A stretch of 40,819 nt of DNA. Origin: a virus. The DNA lies in the IMG/VR virus record IMGVR_UViG_3300020182_000073, positions 1 through 40,819 of that record. One strand, written 5' to 3'. Under the pieces are notes generated by a model. The model saw nothing but the letters and a program-made list of their open reading frames with translations, searched no databases and was not told the DNA's origin. Of the stretch, positions 28,682 through 35,974 are shown in pieces (position 1 is the first letter of the stretch; each line of letters opens with the position of its first letter). The translations under genes were made by a program, and so were the position numbers.

Positions 28682-28981
28682 TTAAATCCCTAGTTCTTTT
28701 TCTAGTGTTTGTTTTTTTGGAATGTATATTGTTGTGCCGCTTTGAAAATCAAAAATTGGATCTTCGATGATGTTTGGATTTCGTTGTGCAAAGACCCACC
28801 ATAATCCTGTATCGCCATAAAGATCGTATGCAAGTTTATCTGGCCTTAATGCATGTTGCGCAGTTATAGTGTATTTAGGATCATCGGGAAATTTTGTAAT
28901 AGTCCTGTCTGTCATTACATCTAAAGCACCTTGATTTATTGTAGTTGTTTTATAAGGACTACTTTGAGAATATATTGTCAT
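28682..28981 (-). CDS. gp53: Baseplate wedge protein gp53-like (LysM-type)
   Basis: The 99-residue protein has the gp53/LysM pattern: YTITAQHALRPDKLAYDLYG, then GLWWVFAQRNPNIIEDPIF and FQSGTTIYIP. In T4, gp53 (196 aa) links neighbouring wedges and binds gp25 and gp6; shorter LysM-like versions are common in other contractile phages. The ATG follows directly on the stop of the upstream gene (TTTAAATG), so translation is probably coupled, and three bases separate its stop from the hub gene. Confidence 0.8.
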   Translation of the reverse strand: MTIYSQSSPYKTTTINQGALDVMTDRTITKFPDDPKYTITAQHALRPDKLAYDLYGDTGLWWVFAQRNPNIIEDPIFDFQSGTTIYIPKKQTLEKELGI

Positions 28982-29704
28982 TTAAATGAATCCTCCATTA
29001 TTGCTATTTTGTTGTTGATTTAACAAGCTACCGCTGGCAAAATCACCTAAATTAAATTCGTTTGTTAATCGATCTCTGCTGTACAAAGGCTTTGCTGTGA
29101 TATTAAATGATTGTACAGTTGGCACACGACCATGTCTATCATCTGTTGCACTTATGTAGTCTACATCGCTAGGTAAGCTTGAACTAAAACTTGTAATTAC
29201 AATTGGTACACTATTAAGTTGCAGTGCACCATGTCCTTCTAAACGACACACCACCGGCGGAATGCCTGCAAGTTGATCTTGACCGTAAAACATTTTTGTT
29301 GCACTTCTAAAAAAATGCTGAACTGCTAATACATAATCAGCATCCTCAGGACTTCTGGCAGAAAATTGCGCAACTAAATTTATTTCACTTACTGCACTAC
29401 TTTGATAAAACAAATATTCATAGTTGCTGTGAGTTGGCGAAAGTGGAGTATAGTTTGCTGTATGATTAATACTAATTTCTGGTGTATAAGGAAACACTAC
29501 TTTTCCACTAGTTTGCTGTAGTGGTGCTAATGCCCCGGCGCTGTTACTTATTCTTCCGCTAGGATCAGAAATTTTAACTCTAAAATCTTTACTACTACTA
29601 GGAAATCTATCAATATTAATAGGAGCAATACGTGGAGAATCTGAATCTATTCCAAAGATAATGTTTCTTAATTCGTCCTTAATTTTATTAAGATTAAAAG
29701 CCAT
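28982..29704 (-). CDS. Tail tube cap/initiator protein, gp48/gp54 family
   Basis: The 240-residue protein has the motif VVFPYTPEISINHTANY followed by SNYEYLFYQSS, then AVQHFFRSATKMFYG and FNITAKPLYSRD near the end. This is the pattern of tube-like proteins that connect the hub to the tail tube in T4-like phages (gp48, tube cap; gp54, tube initiator). I cannot decide between the two. Its start overlaps the preceding gene by 11 bases, so it is translated in the same block as gp53 and the hub protein. Confidence 0.7.
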   Translation of the reverse strand: MAFNLNKIKDELRNIIFGIDSDSPRIAPINIDRFPSSSKDFRVKISDPSGRISNSAGALAPLQQTSGKVVFPYTPEISINHTANYTPLSPTHSNYEYLFYQSSAVSEINLVAQFSARSPEDADYVLAVQHFFRSATKMFYGQDQLAGIPPVVCRLEGHGALQLNSVPIVITSFSSSLPSDVDYISATDDRHGRVPTVQSFNITAKPLYSRDRLTNEFNLGDFASGSLLNQQQNSNNGGFI

Positions 29705-30050
29705 TTGTTTTTCCTCCAGATGTTGGAAACAATGTATTAACTACCCGTGCACGCCTACTGTTTGGTATGCTATTGTTAGGTCGATTTACTTGTTGTTTTT
29801 CTGGTGTGTAATTTGCAATCTCTGCTGTTCGTCGTTGACTAATTTCTTGTTGATTGAGTTTACCTCCTAATAGGTGCTGTACATTTCTAGTGGCAGCGCC
29901 AGTTGTTCGATTGTAGGTAATTTCCACTGGAATATTATCTCGATAAGTAACATTAGTAATATGTTCTGTGCCGATTCCTAAATCTTTTGCTAATTGATCT
30001 AGTAATTTTTGCTGTCTAGTACTAGCGTTTTGGTAAGCCAGTGATGTCAT
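29694..30050 (-). CDS. Small protein of unknown function, first gene of the hub block
   Basis: I do not recognise this 118-residue protein. It starts at ATG 30050, with GGAG six bases upstream, rather than at the in-frame TTG at 30062. It is polar, rich in Gln, Asn, Thr and Arg, with an N-terminal helix (TRQQKLLDQLAKDLG) and a short strand pair (VEITYNRTTG), and no Cys or membrane segment. It leads the late hub operon behind a GATAAATA promoter and overlaps the tube protein gene by 11 bases, so it is most likely a small virion or tail-assembly factor. Confidence 0.75.
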   Translation of the reverse strand: MTSLAYQNASTRQQKLLDQLAKDLGIGTEHITNVTYRDNIPVEITYNRTTGAATRNVQHLLGGKLNQQEISQRRTAEIANYTPEKQQVNRPNNSIPNSRRARVVNTLFPTSGGKTNGF

Positions 30051-30069
30051 GTTAAACTCCAATAAGATA

Positions 30070-30098
30070 TTGTATTAAGTATTTATCGGTGTTATAAT
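30070..30098 (+). promoter_or_regulatory. Sigma70-like promoter of the gp55-gp47-gp46 operon
   Basis: TTGTAT (30070-30075), exactly 17 bases, and a perfect TATAAT (30093-30098) precede gp55 by about 30 bases. The ribosome binding site AGGAG follows at 30118-30122. This would let host RNA polymerase transcribe the operon before late sigma exists. Confidence 0.65.
30080..30087 (-). promoter_or_regulatory. Late promoter of the hub block (GATAAATA)
   Basis: GATAAATA on the minus strand lies 29 bases before the first gene of the gp48/54, gp53, hub, gp5 block. It sits within the spacer of the divergent sigma70-like promoter, so the two promoters occupy the same DNA. Confidence 0.6.
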
Positions 30099-30127
30099 AT
30101 GCTAGTATTACATTTCTAGGAGAAACA

Positions 30128-30964
30128 ATGGCGTTAAGAAAAAGAAAATATCTTAATAATCGAGACTTACTATCAGAAATTTCTAAAAGCAAAAATAGTT
30201 ATTCAAGTTATGTAAATCCCGAAGATGCTGAGTATGACATTATACTCGACAGTATAGATTCAGTTAACAGAAATACTATTAGTCAAGCAAGAAAAAATCG
30301 TGCTGACAGAATTGCTAAAGCAAATTGGGAAGTCGAAGCGGCAGTTGCAAAAGGCGTTAAACAAGATAAATTTTCAATTAATCATTTAGATATTCCAAAA
30401 ACAGATGTTGTTTTTAGAATTAAAACATTTGATCACGTACCTGAAGAGCCCGGGCGTAAAAAGAATCCAAAAACTGTTGCAGATCATCATGTTAAGTTGA
30501 ACTTTCCTCCTTACCAACATTGGAGACTAGATGAAAACGACAAACTGTTTTGTGTTGGAAAGAGCCATTGGATAGGCGGAATGGAAAATGGATACTTTAG
30601 TCTCGACCACGGCGGAATGACTAATACACTAGCAAAAATGTATATGGTTATGTGTGAACGATACGGCAGCAAATGGAACTGGCGTGGATACACTTACAAT
30701 GATGAAATGAAAAGTCAAGCACTTTTACAACTATCACAAGTAGGTTTACAGTTTGACGAATCAAAAAGTGACAATCCTTTTGCATATTATACTGCAACAA
30801 TTACCAATAGTTTTACTAGAGTACTAAACATTGAAAAGAAAAATCAAAATATTAGAGATGACATGCTAGAATCGCACGGATATAAATCTAGTCACACTCG
30901 TGCACTAAACTCTCATATTAAATGGAAAGAGGAAACCGGACAAAGGACCGAAACAGGACAATGA
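30128..30964 (+). CDS. gp55: Late-transcription sigma factor gp55 with a large internal insertion
   Basis: The protein has the gp55 N-terminal motif YLNNRDLL (residues 8-15) and the gp55 region-2 block at residues 160-245: TNTLAKMYMVMCERYG, WNWRGYTYNDEMKSQAL, FDESKSDNPFAYYTATI, and RVLNIEKKNQ. T4 gp55 (185 aa) directs RNA polymerase to TATAAATA late promoters together with gp33 and the gp45 clamp. Here about 120-130 residues sit between these two parts, where T4 has only a short linker; they contain FRIKTFDHVP and FPPYQHWRLDENDKLFCVGKSHW. The C-terminal clamp-binding tail is not obvious. The operon position upstream of gp47/gp46 is as in T4-like phages. ATG 30128 follows AGGAGAAAC. Confidence 0.85.
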   Translation: MALRKRKYLNNRDLLSEISKSKNSYSSYVNPEDAEYDIILDSIDSVNRNTISQARKNRADRIAKANWEVEAAVAKGVKQDKFSINHLDIPKTDVVFRIKTFDHVPEEPGRKKNPKTVADHHVKLNFPPYQHWRLDENDKLFCVGKSHWIGGMENGYFSLDHGGMTNTLAKMYMVMCERYGSKWNWRGYTYNDEMKSQALLQLSQVGLQFDESKSDNPFAYYTATITNSFTRVLNIEKKNQNIRDDMLESHGYKSSHTRALNSHIKWKEETGQRTETGQ

Positions 30965-31614
30965 CTTTAAAGAAAAAAGATATACTTGACCGAATTTGGA
31001 ATTATAGAGAACTATGTTTATCGCATGTATATAGTGAACCAGACAGCCAAATACATCAGAATGTTATGGATCATGTCATTCCAAAATTTGTTAAAGAACA
31101 TTTCTTAGACGATTCGTATAAAATTCTCGACATCGGATGCGGTCAGGGATATGGTATGGAAAAATTCAGTGAGTTAGGATGTACTAATATCAGCGGGCTG
31201 ACTCTCAGTAAAGAAGATGTCAAGGCTGCAAAGAAACGCGGCTTTGAAGTTGCTACCGAAGACATGAGTTTTCAGAGTTGCAAAGATGGCACATACAATG
31301 CATTGTTTGCAAGACACAGTTTAGAACATAGCCCGTTTCCACTGCTCACACTGTTAGAGTTTAATAGAATACTAGCAGATGGAGGAATCACATACATTGA
31401 AATGCCTAGTCCAAAGTGTACCCGGTTACTTGAGCAATATGACAATCATTATTCGATTATGGGACCTCGTCAATGGTCTGCACTTTTTACTCGTGCCGGA
31501 TTTAATATTAAAGATATTGGTGAATTGCAGTTTGATATCAGTGATAACAACAACGGTGAATCCTTAGGTACTGAAGTTTATGAATGGTACGTACTCGAAA
31601 AACCGGTTGACTGA
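30961..31614 (+). CDS. Class I SAM-dependent methyltransferase
   Basis: The ATG at 30961 overlaps the gp55 stop in an ATGA junction, giving 217 residues; an upstream in-frame ATG (30922) would overlap gp55 by 43 bases and is less likely. Motif I is ILDIGCGQGYGMEKF, followed by ISGLTLS and a post-motif VATEDMSF; FARHSLEHSPFPLLTLLEF matches the methyltransferase-11 pattern of motif IV. The substrate cannot be read from the sequence. Known relatives modify small molecules, sugars or lipids. It shares an operon with a split glycosyltransferase-like gene and a radical SAM protein, so modification of a glycan or nucleotide is possible but inferred. Confidence 0.85.
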   Translation: MTLKKKDILDRIWNYRELCLSHVYSEPDSQIHQNVMDHVIPKFVKEHFLDDSYKILDIGCGQGYGMEKFSELGCTNISGLTLSKEDVKAAKKRGFEVATEDMSFQSCKDGTYNALFARHSLEHSPFPLLTLLEFNRILADGGITYIEMPSPKCTRLLEQYDNHYSIMGPRQWSALFTRAGFNIKDIGELQFDISDNNNGESLGTEVYEWYVLEKPVD

Positions 31615-31664
31615 GTTACGTTTTCAAGTTATTATTAAAGTATTAGTTAAGGTAAAGGATACTC

Positions 31665-32678
31665 ATGCCTCTTTTTGAACGTGCCATCATGTTCACTGAT
31701 ATACACCATGGCAATAAAAGCAACAGCTCTCTGTTTAATCAAGATTGTAGCGACTTTATTAACTGGGTATGCAGTGTAGCAAAAGAAAAAGACATCAATA
31801 CTTGTTTGTTTTTAGGCGACTGGAATCATAGTCGTGCTAGCATTAATGTGGCTACGCTAAATTACAGCACACAAAACTTGGAAAAACTAAACGAAACATT
31901 TGATGCTATACATTTTATTCCAGGTAACCACGACGAATATTATAGAGATCGTCGTGAGTTTAACAGTATGCCGTTTATCAATAACTTTAAGAACATTCAT
32001 TTTTACAACGATATTACAACCATTGACGATTGTAGCTTTGTTCCTTGGCTTATTGGCGACGAGCATAAAAAAATGCGTAAACTAAAAAGTCAGTATGTTT
32101 TTGGACATTTTGAACTACCGCACTTTTATATGAATGCAATGGTACAAATGCCGGACCATGGCGAGGTTAAAAGCGAAGACTTTGGTAGTTGTGGTACAGT
32201 GTTTAGCGGACACTTTCATAAACGTCAAGAAAAAGGCAATGTTGCATACATTGGCAATGCTTTTGGGCACAACTACAGCGATGCATGGGACGATGCTAGG
32301 GGTATTACAATTCTTGATTGGGGCAAGCCGCACACTTATATGGAATGGCCAGAAGCTCCTAAATATCGTACTATCAAAATTAGTCAACTGCTCGAAGGAC
32401 CAGAACAATATCTTAGTAACAAAACATATGCAAGAATTACACTAGACATTGATATCAGCTACGAAGAAGCAAACTTTATCAAAGAAACATTTGTTGATCA
32501 ATTTAGTCTCAGAGAACTTAGCTTGATACCAAATAAAAATGTAAATGCATTAGATCAAGAAGCAGTTGGCGAAATTAACTTCGAGAGTGTTGATACTATT
32601 GTTACTAGTCAACTTACACAAGTAGAAAGCGATATGTACGATAACAATCTATTAATGGATATCTATAGGAATCTTTAA
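31665..32678 (+). CDS. gp47: Recombination endonuclease subunit gp47 (Mre11/SbcD type)
   Basis: The 337-residue protein has all calcineurin-like phosphoesterase motifs: D12-I-H14, GD52WNH, GNH89DE, GH148FE and GHFH185. These bind two metal ions, and the enzyme acts with gp46 to resect DNA ends for recombination-dependent replication. T4 gp47 is 339 aa, so the length is normal. The ATG follows AAAGGA by five bases after a 50-base gap. Two non-T4 genes separate it from its partner gp46. Confidence 0.93.
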   Translation: MPLFERAIMFTDIHHGNKSNSSLFNQDCSDFINWVCSVAKEKDINTCLFLGDWNHSRASINVATLNYSTQNLEKLNETFDAIHFIPGNHDEYYRDRREFNSMPFINNFKNIHFYNDITTIDDCSFVPWLIGDEHKKMRKLKSQYVFGHFELPHFYMNAMVQMPDHGEVKSEDFGSCGTVFSGHFHKRQEKGNVAYIGNAFGHNYSDAWDDARGITILDWGKPHTYMEWPEAPKYRTIKISQLLEGPEQYLSNKTYARITLDIDISYEEANFIKETFVDQFSLRELSLIPNKNVNALDQEAVGEINFESVDTIVTSQLTQVESDMYDNNLLMDIYRNL

Positions 32679-33235
32679 TGAAGAATAGATTATATCATAC
32701 TATATACGATAGTATATCTAGTAGATTTCAAGTACTGGATATAATTGATTCTGTGCATTATGATTACTTACACCCTGATATTTTAGAAGAAAAAATTAAA
32801 ATTTTTGAGAATTTTACTTTTAAAGAAAACCAACGCTTGTTGATATATTACCATGACACTGGATTTTATCAACATGCAAATAACGGGTGCAGTGTATTTT
32901 TCTTCAACTTATTTCAATTATTTAAAAAATTTAATATACCAGCAGAATTTGTGATTATTTTTACTAACCATTATGGTTTAAAAAATGAAATCGATCAATT
33001 AAATTCTATAATAGATTATTCGATGACTAATATAGTAGAAACTTCCCTTTGGCACGACTACCCTTTAGTCAATCAAATAAAAGAATCACAACAGCATAAA
33101 CAAGATATTAAAAAAACTTTTTTGTACACTTGTTTAAACAATGCAAAAAGAGTTCATCGTGTATTGACACTGTGCTATCTTAAAGAAAAGAATTTGCTGG
33201 AAAAAGGTATTATTTCGTATAGGTTTAAATCATGA
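32678..33235 (+). CDS. Glycosyltransferase-like protein, N-terminal half (split gene)
   Basis: The ATG overlaps the gp47 stop (TAATG). The 185 residues contain LLIYYHDTGFYQ and end with FLYTCLNNAKRVHRVLTLCYL and LLEKGIISY. This CLN..R.HR..L pattern is what I associate with the middle of a longer glycosyltransferase-like family seen in phages, where a C-terminal FLVTET..TEKT domain follows in the same chain. Here that domain is encoded by the next gene, joined by an ATGA overlap. Function is inferred; no donor-binding motif is proven. Composition is more AT-rich and Phe/Tyr/Asn-rich than gp47 and gp46, hinting at separate acquisition. Confidence 0.55.
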   Translation: MKNRLYHTIYDSISSRFQVLDIIDSVHYDYLHPDILEEKIKIFENFTFKENQRLLIYYHDTGFYQHANNGCSVFFFNLFQLFKKFNIPAEFVIIFTNHYGLKNEIDQLNSIIDYSMTNIVETSLWHDYPLVNQIKESQQHKQDIKKTFLYTCLNNAKRVHRVLTLCYLKEKNLLEKGIISYRFKS

Positions 33236-33798
33236 ATTTAATACACTTTCCAACTCAGACTAGAATAAATGATGTATTTTTAGTTGGCAATAAACGCAAT
33301 GATATTTACAAGAAACACAGTGATTATTTCCTTGACTCAACCTATACACACGATTTAGCTAGTCCAAATTGGGTATTAAATCAAAATAATGAATATTTTG
33401 ATGATTTTTCTTTTATTAAACAATCTTTTGTTTTTTTAGTAACCGAAACAATAGGCGAGTATCCTTATCCATGTCTTACTGAGAAAACCTGGAGGACAAT
33501 GCTTAATAGAATGCCTTTTATGATTGTTGGAGGAAAACACAGTTTAAAATTATTAAAAAGTTTTGGATTTAAAACGTTTAACGATTACTGGAACGAAGAC
33601 TACGATAATTTTGAAAACTTAATTGATCGAATCGAAATGGTTACCGACAACCTAGATAAACTTTCAAAGTTAACACAGAATGATCTTGACAAATTGAACG
33701 AAAAAATGCTACCAATAGTAGAGCACAACATTAATCATCTTGAGTATTTTTATAACCAACAGACAATTGACATTGAAGAAAAGTTACAAAATCTATGA
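33232..33798 (+). CDS. Glycosyltransferase-like protein, C-terminal half (split gene)
   Basis: The start ATG (33232) lies in the stop of the first half. The 188 residues contain FVFLVTETIGEYPYPCLTEK, then W...LN-PFMIVGGKHSLKLLKSFGF and FNDYWNEDYDNFE. The TEKTW..M..R.PFMIVG pattern resembles the C-terminal nucleotide-sugar side of glycosyltransferase-like phage proteins. The two halves would probably associate, since one order of motifs spans both. A -1 frameshift to join them is unlikely: the -1 frame has TAA at 33226-33228, leaving almost no room. It ends in another ATGA overlap with gp46. Confidence 0.55.
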   Translation: MNLIHFPTQTRINDVFLVGNKRNDIYKKHSDYFLDSTYTHDLASPNWVLNQNNEYFDDFSFIKQSFVFLVTETIGEYPYPCLTEKTWRTMLNRMPFMIVGGKHSLKLLKSFGFKTFNDYWNEDYDNFENLIDRIEMVTDNLDKLSKLTQNDLDKLNEKMLPIVEHNINHLEYFYNQQTIDIEEKLQNL

Positions 33799-35567
33799 CA
33801 TTTAAAATCAATACACTTACTGTAAAAAACTTTATGAGCGTGGGCAATCAAACCCAGGCAGTTCATTTGGACAGGGATGATCTTACACTAGTTCTTGGTG
33901 AAAATTTAGATGTTGGCGGTGGCGAAGGTGGAGCACGTAACGGAACAGGCAAGACTACAATCATCAATGCATTGAGTTATAGCTTGTACGGTCTTGCATT
34001 AACAAACATTAAACGTGATAATCTTATTAATAAAACCAATAGTAAAGGTATGTTAGTAACAGTTGAGTTTGAACGCAATGGCTTGAGCTATAGAATTGAG
34101 CGTGGACGTAAGCCAAATGTACTTAAATTCTATGTCGGTGATCACGAAGTTGAGCCAACTGATGATGCTGCACAAGGAGATAGCAGAGAAACTCAGAACG
34201 AAATTGAGAAACTGCTAGGTATGAGTCATGACATGTTTAAGCATGTTGTTGCACTAAACACCTACACTGAGCCATTTCTTAGTATGAGAGCAAACGATCA
34301 ACGTGCTATTATCGAACAGTTGCTAGGTATTACACAACTTAGTGAAAAAGCAGACTCTCTCAAAGAGCTAAACAAAGACACTAAAAATGCAATCAAAGAA
34401 GAAGAATACAGAATCAAAGCAATCGAAGATGCTAATTCTAGAATACAAGAACAAATCGAAAATCTAAAACGCCGGCAGCGTATATGGCAAAAGAAAAACA
34501 CCGACGATATTAATGAATTACAAACCGGCATTGATCAACTATCGCACATTAATATCGAAAAAGAATTAGCCGATCATTCGGCAATTTCCGAGTACCAGGA
34601 AAAGAAAACTCGTTTAGATGAAGCAGTACGCTGGATCAATAGTATTGAATCTGACGATAAGAAACAAGAAAAAGTTATTTCTAAACTTGAAAACGAAATC
34701 AAATTGTTGAAAGAACACACTTGTTATGCTTGTGGTCAAGAAATGCACGATGATAAACAAGAGAGCATTCTTGCTTCTAAAGAAGAACAGAAAAAAGAAG
34801 CAGCAATGCAAATCTTATCTAATAGTTCTCAATTAACTGAACACTTGGATGTGGTAAATAGCATTGGTGAACTTGGTGATAAGCCTACAGTATTTTATAA
34901 CAACATCAATGAAGCATACGAGCACCAGAATACAATTAGTGCACTGGAAACTCAATTAGATAGCAAATGCAAGGATGTTGATCCGTATATTGAACAGATC
35001 AGCGATATGGAAAATGAAGCAATACAAGAAGTATCATGGGAAACAATCAACGAGTTAACCCGTATCAAAGACCATCAAGAATTTTTGCTTAAATTGCTAA
35101 CTAACAAAGACAGTTTTATTAGAAAACGTATTATTGATCAAAATTTAAGTTACTTAAATGCACGCCTAGACACCTATTTACAAAGTATTGGACTACAACA
35201 CAGCGTAGAATTTAAAAACGATCTTAGTGTCGAAATCCAAGAACTAGGAAGAGAGCTAGACTTTGATAACCTAAGCAGAGGAGAGAGAAACAGGCTTATA
35301 CTAAGCCTAAGTTGGGCGTTCCGAGATGTTTGGGAAAGTTTGTATCAACCAATTAACTTGCTTTTTATTGACGAACTAGTGGATAGCGGAATGGATAGTA
35401 GTGGAGTTGAAAACTCAATGAGCATACTTAAAAAAATGAGCAGAAGAAACAAGAGTGTTTGGTTAGTAAGCCACAAGGACGAACTAATTGGGCGTGTTAA
35501 TAATGTTCTTAAAGTTGTTAAAGAAAATGGGTTTACCAGTTACAACACTGATGTAGAAACTGTATGA
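33795..35567 (+). CDS. gp46: Recombination endonuclease subunit gp46 (Rad50/SbcC type)
   Basis: The 590-residue ATPase has a Walker A motif (GARNGTGKTT, residues 46-55), a Q-loop region near 150 (ALNTYTEPF), long coiled-coil arms about 185-300 and 320-440, a zinc hook C310-Y-A-C313, the ABC signature NLSRGERNRL (492-501) and Walker B LLFIDELVD (522-530) with a final H-loop VSH560KDE. With gp47 it processes DNA ends and drives T4-style recombination. T4 gp46 is 560 aa. The ATG overlaps the preceding stop in ATGA. Confidence 0.95.
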   Translation: MTFKINTLTVKNFMSVGNQTQAVHLDRDDLTLVLGENLDVGGGEGGARNGTGKTTIINALSYSLYGLALTNIKRDNLINKTNSKGMLVTVEFERNGLSYRIERGRKPNVLKFYVGDHEVEPTDDAAQGDSRETQNEIEKLLGMSHDMFKHVVALNTYTEPFLSMRANDQRAIIEQLLGITQLSEKADSLKELNKDTKNAIKEEEYRIKAIEDANSRIQEQIENLKRRQRIWQKKNTDDINELQTGIDQLSHINIEKELADHSAISEYQEKKTRLDEAVRWINSIESDDKKQEKVISKLENEIKLLKEHTCYACGQEMHDDKQESILASKEEQKKEAAMQILSNSSQLTEHLDVVNSIGELGDKPTVFYNNINEAYEHQNTISALETQLDSKCKDVDPYIEQISDMENEAIQEVSWETINELTRIKDHQEFLLKLLTNKDSFIRKRIIDQNLSYLNARLDTYLQSIGLQHSVEFKNDLSVEIQELGRELDFDNLSRGERNRLILSLSWAFRDVWESLYQPINLLFIDELVDSGMDSSGVENSMSILKKMSRRNKSVWLVSHKDELIGRVNNVLKVVKENGFTSYNTDVETV

Positions 35568-35974
35568 AGAACGCACTTACAATCAGTGTACAGCATCCAG
35601 ATATAACAATGATTCGCTGTGAAGTTAACAGCGAAGTTGTTAAGCATAAACTAATCAAAGGTAACTATTATTTTAGTGCACCAGATAACAGCCAAGTTAA
35701 TGTTTACTTTGAACCGTGGCAAATTGAGCCTATTATAAGATTTAATCATCATATGGTTAACTATGCACTAGCAGAAATTAATCAATACGATCATATGCTG
35801 GAATTTAAAGTAAATACTGATTATCTTGAGTACTATTTTTCAAACCAAATTGAATATAAGAAAAAGTTTTTAAATATTACAAACGATAACAAAAGTTTAC
35901 TAATGGATCAGTTTGTGGGTGTCGAAGTTGACTATAGAGAAATCGAACAATTAATAGACAAAAAGTTAAAATGA
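35564..35974 (+). CDS. Unknown protein, 136 aa
   Basis: I do not recognise this protein. It starts in an ATGA overlap with gp46 and ends in an ATGA overlap with the radical SAM gene, so it is translated as part of the operon. The N-terminal half is strand-rich (ALTISVQHPDITMIRCEV, YYFSAPDNSQVNVYF), the middle has FNHHMVNYALAEINQYDHM, and the C-terminus is charged and helical. No membrane segment or signal peptide is visible. Its position suggests a DNA-metabolism accessory role, but nothing in the sequence proves it. Confidence 0.8.
   Translation: MKNALTISVQHPDITMIRCEVNSEVVKHKLIKGNYYFSAPDNSQVNVYFEPWQIEPIIRFNHHMVNYALAEINQYDHMLEFKVNTDYLEYYFSNQIEYKKKFLNITNDNKSLLMDQFVGVEVDYREIEQLIDKKLK

Noticed and set aside
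30922-30960. Upstream start for the methyltransferase
   Set aside because: It would add MERGNRTKDRNRT, an out-of-frame reading of the gp55 tail; the ATGA junction at 30961 matches the other operon junctions.
33220-33240. Programmed -1 frameshift joining the two glycosyltransferase halves
   Set aside because: The -1 frame contains TAA at 33226-33228, no phased slippery heptamer is present, and the ATGA overlap explains coupled translation.
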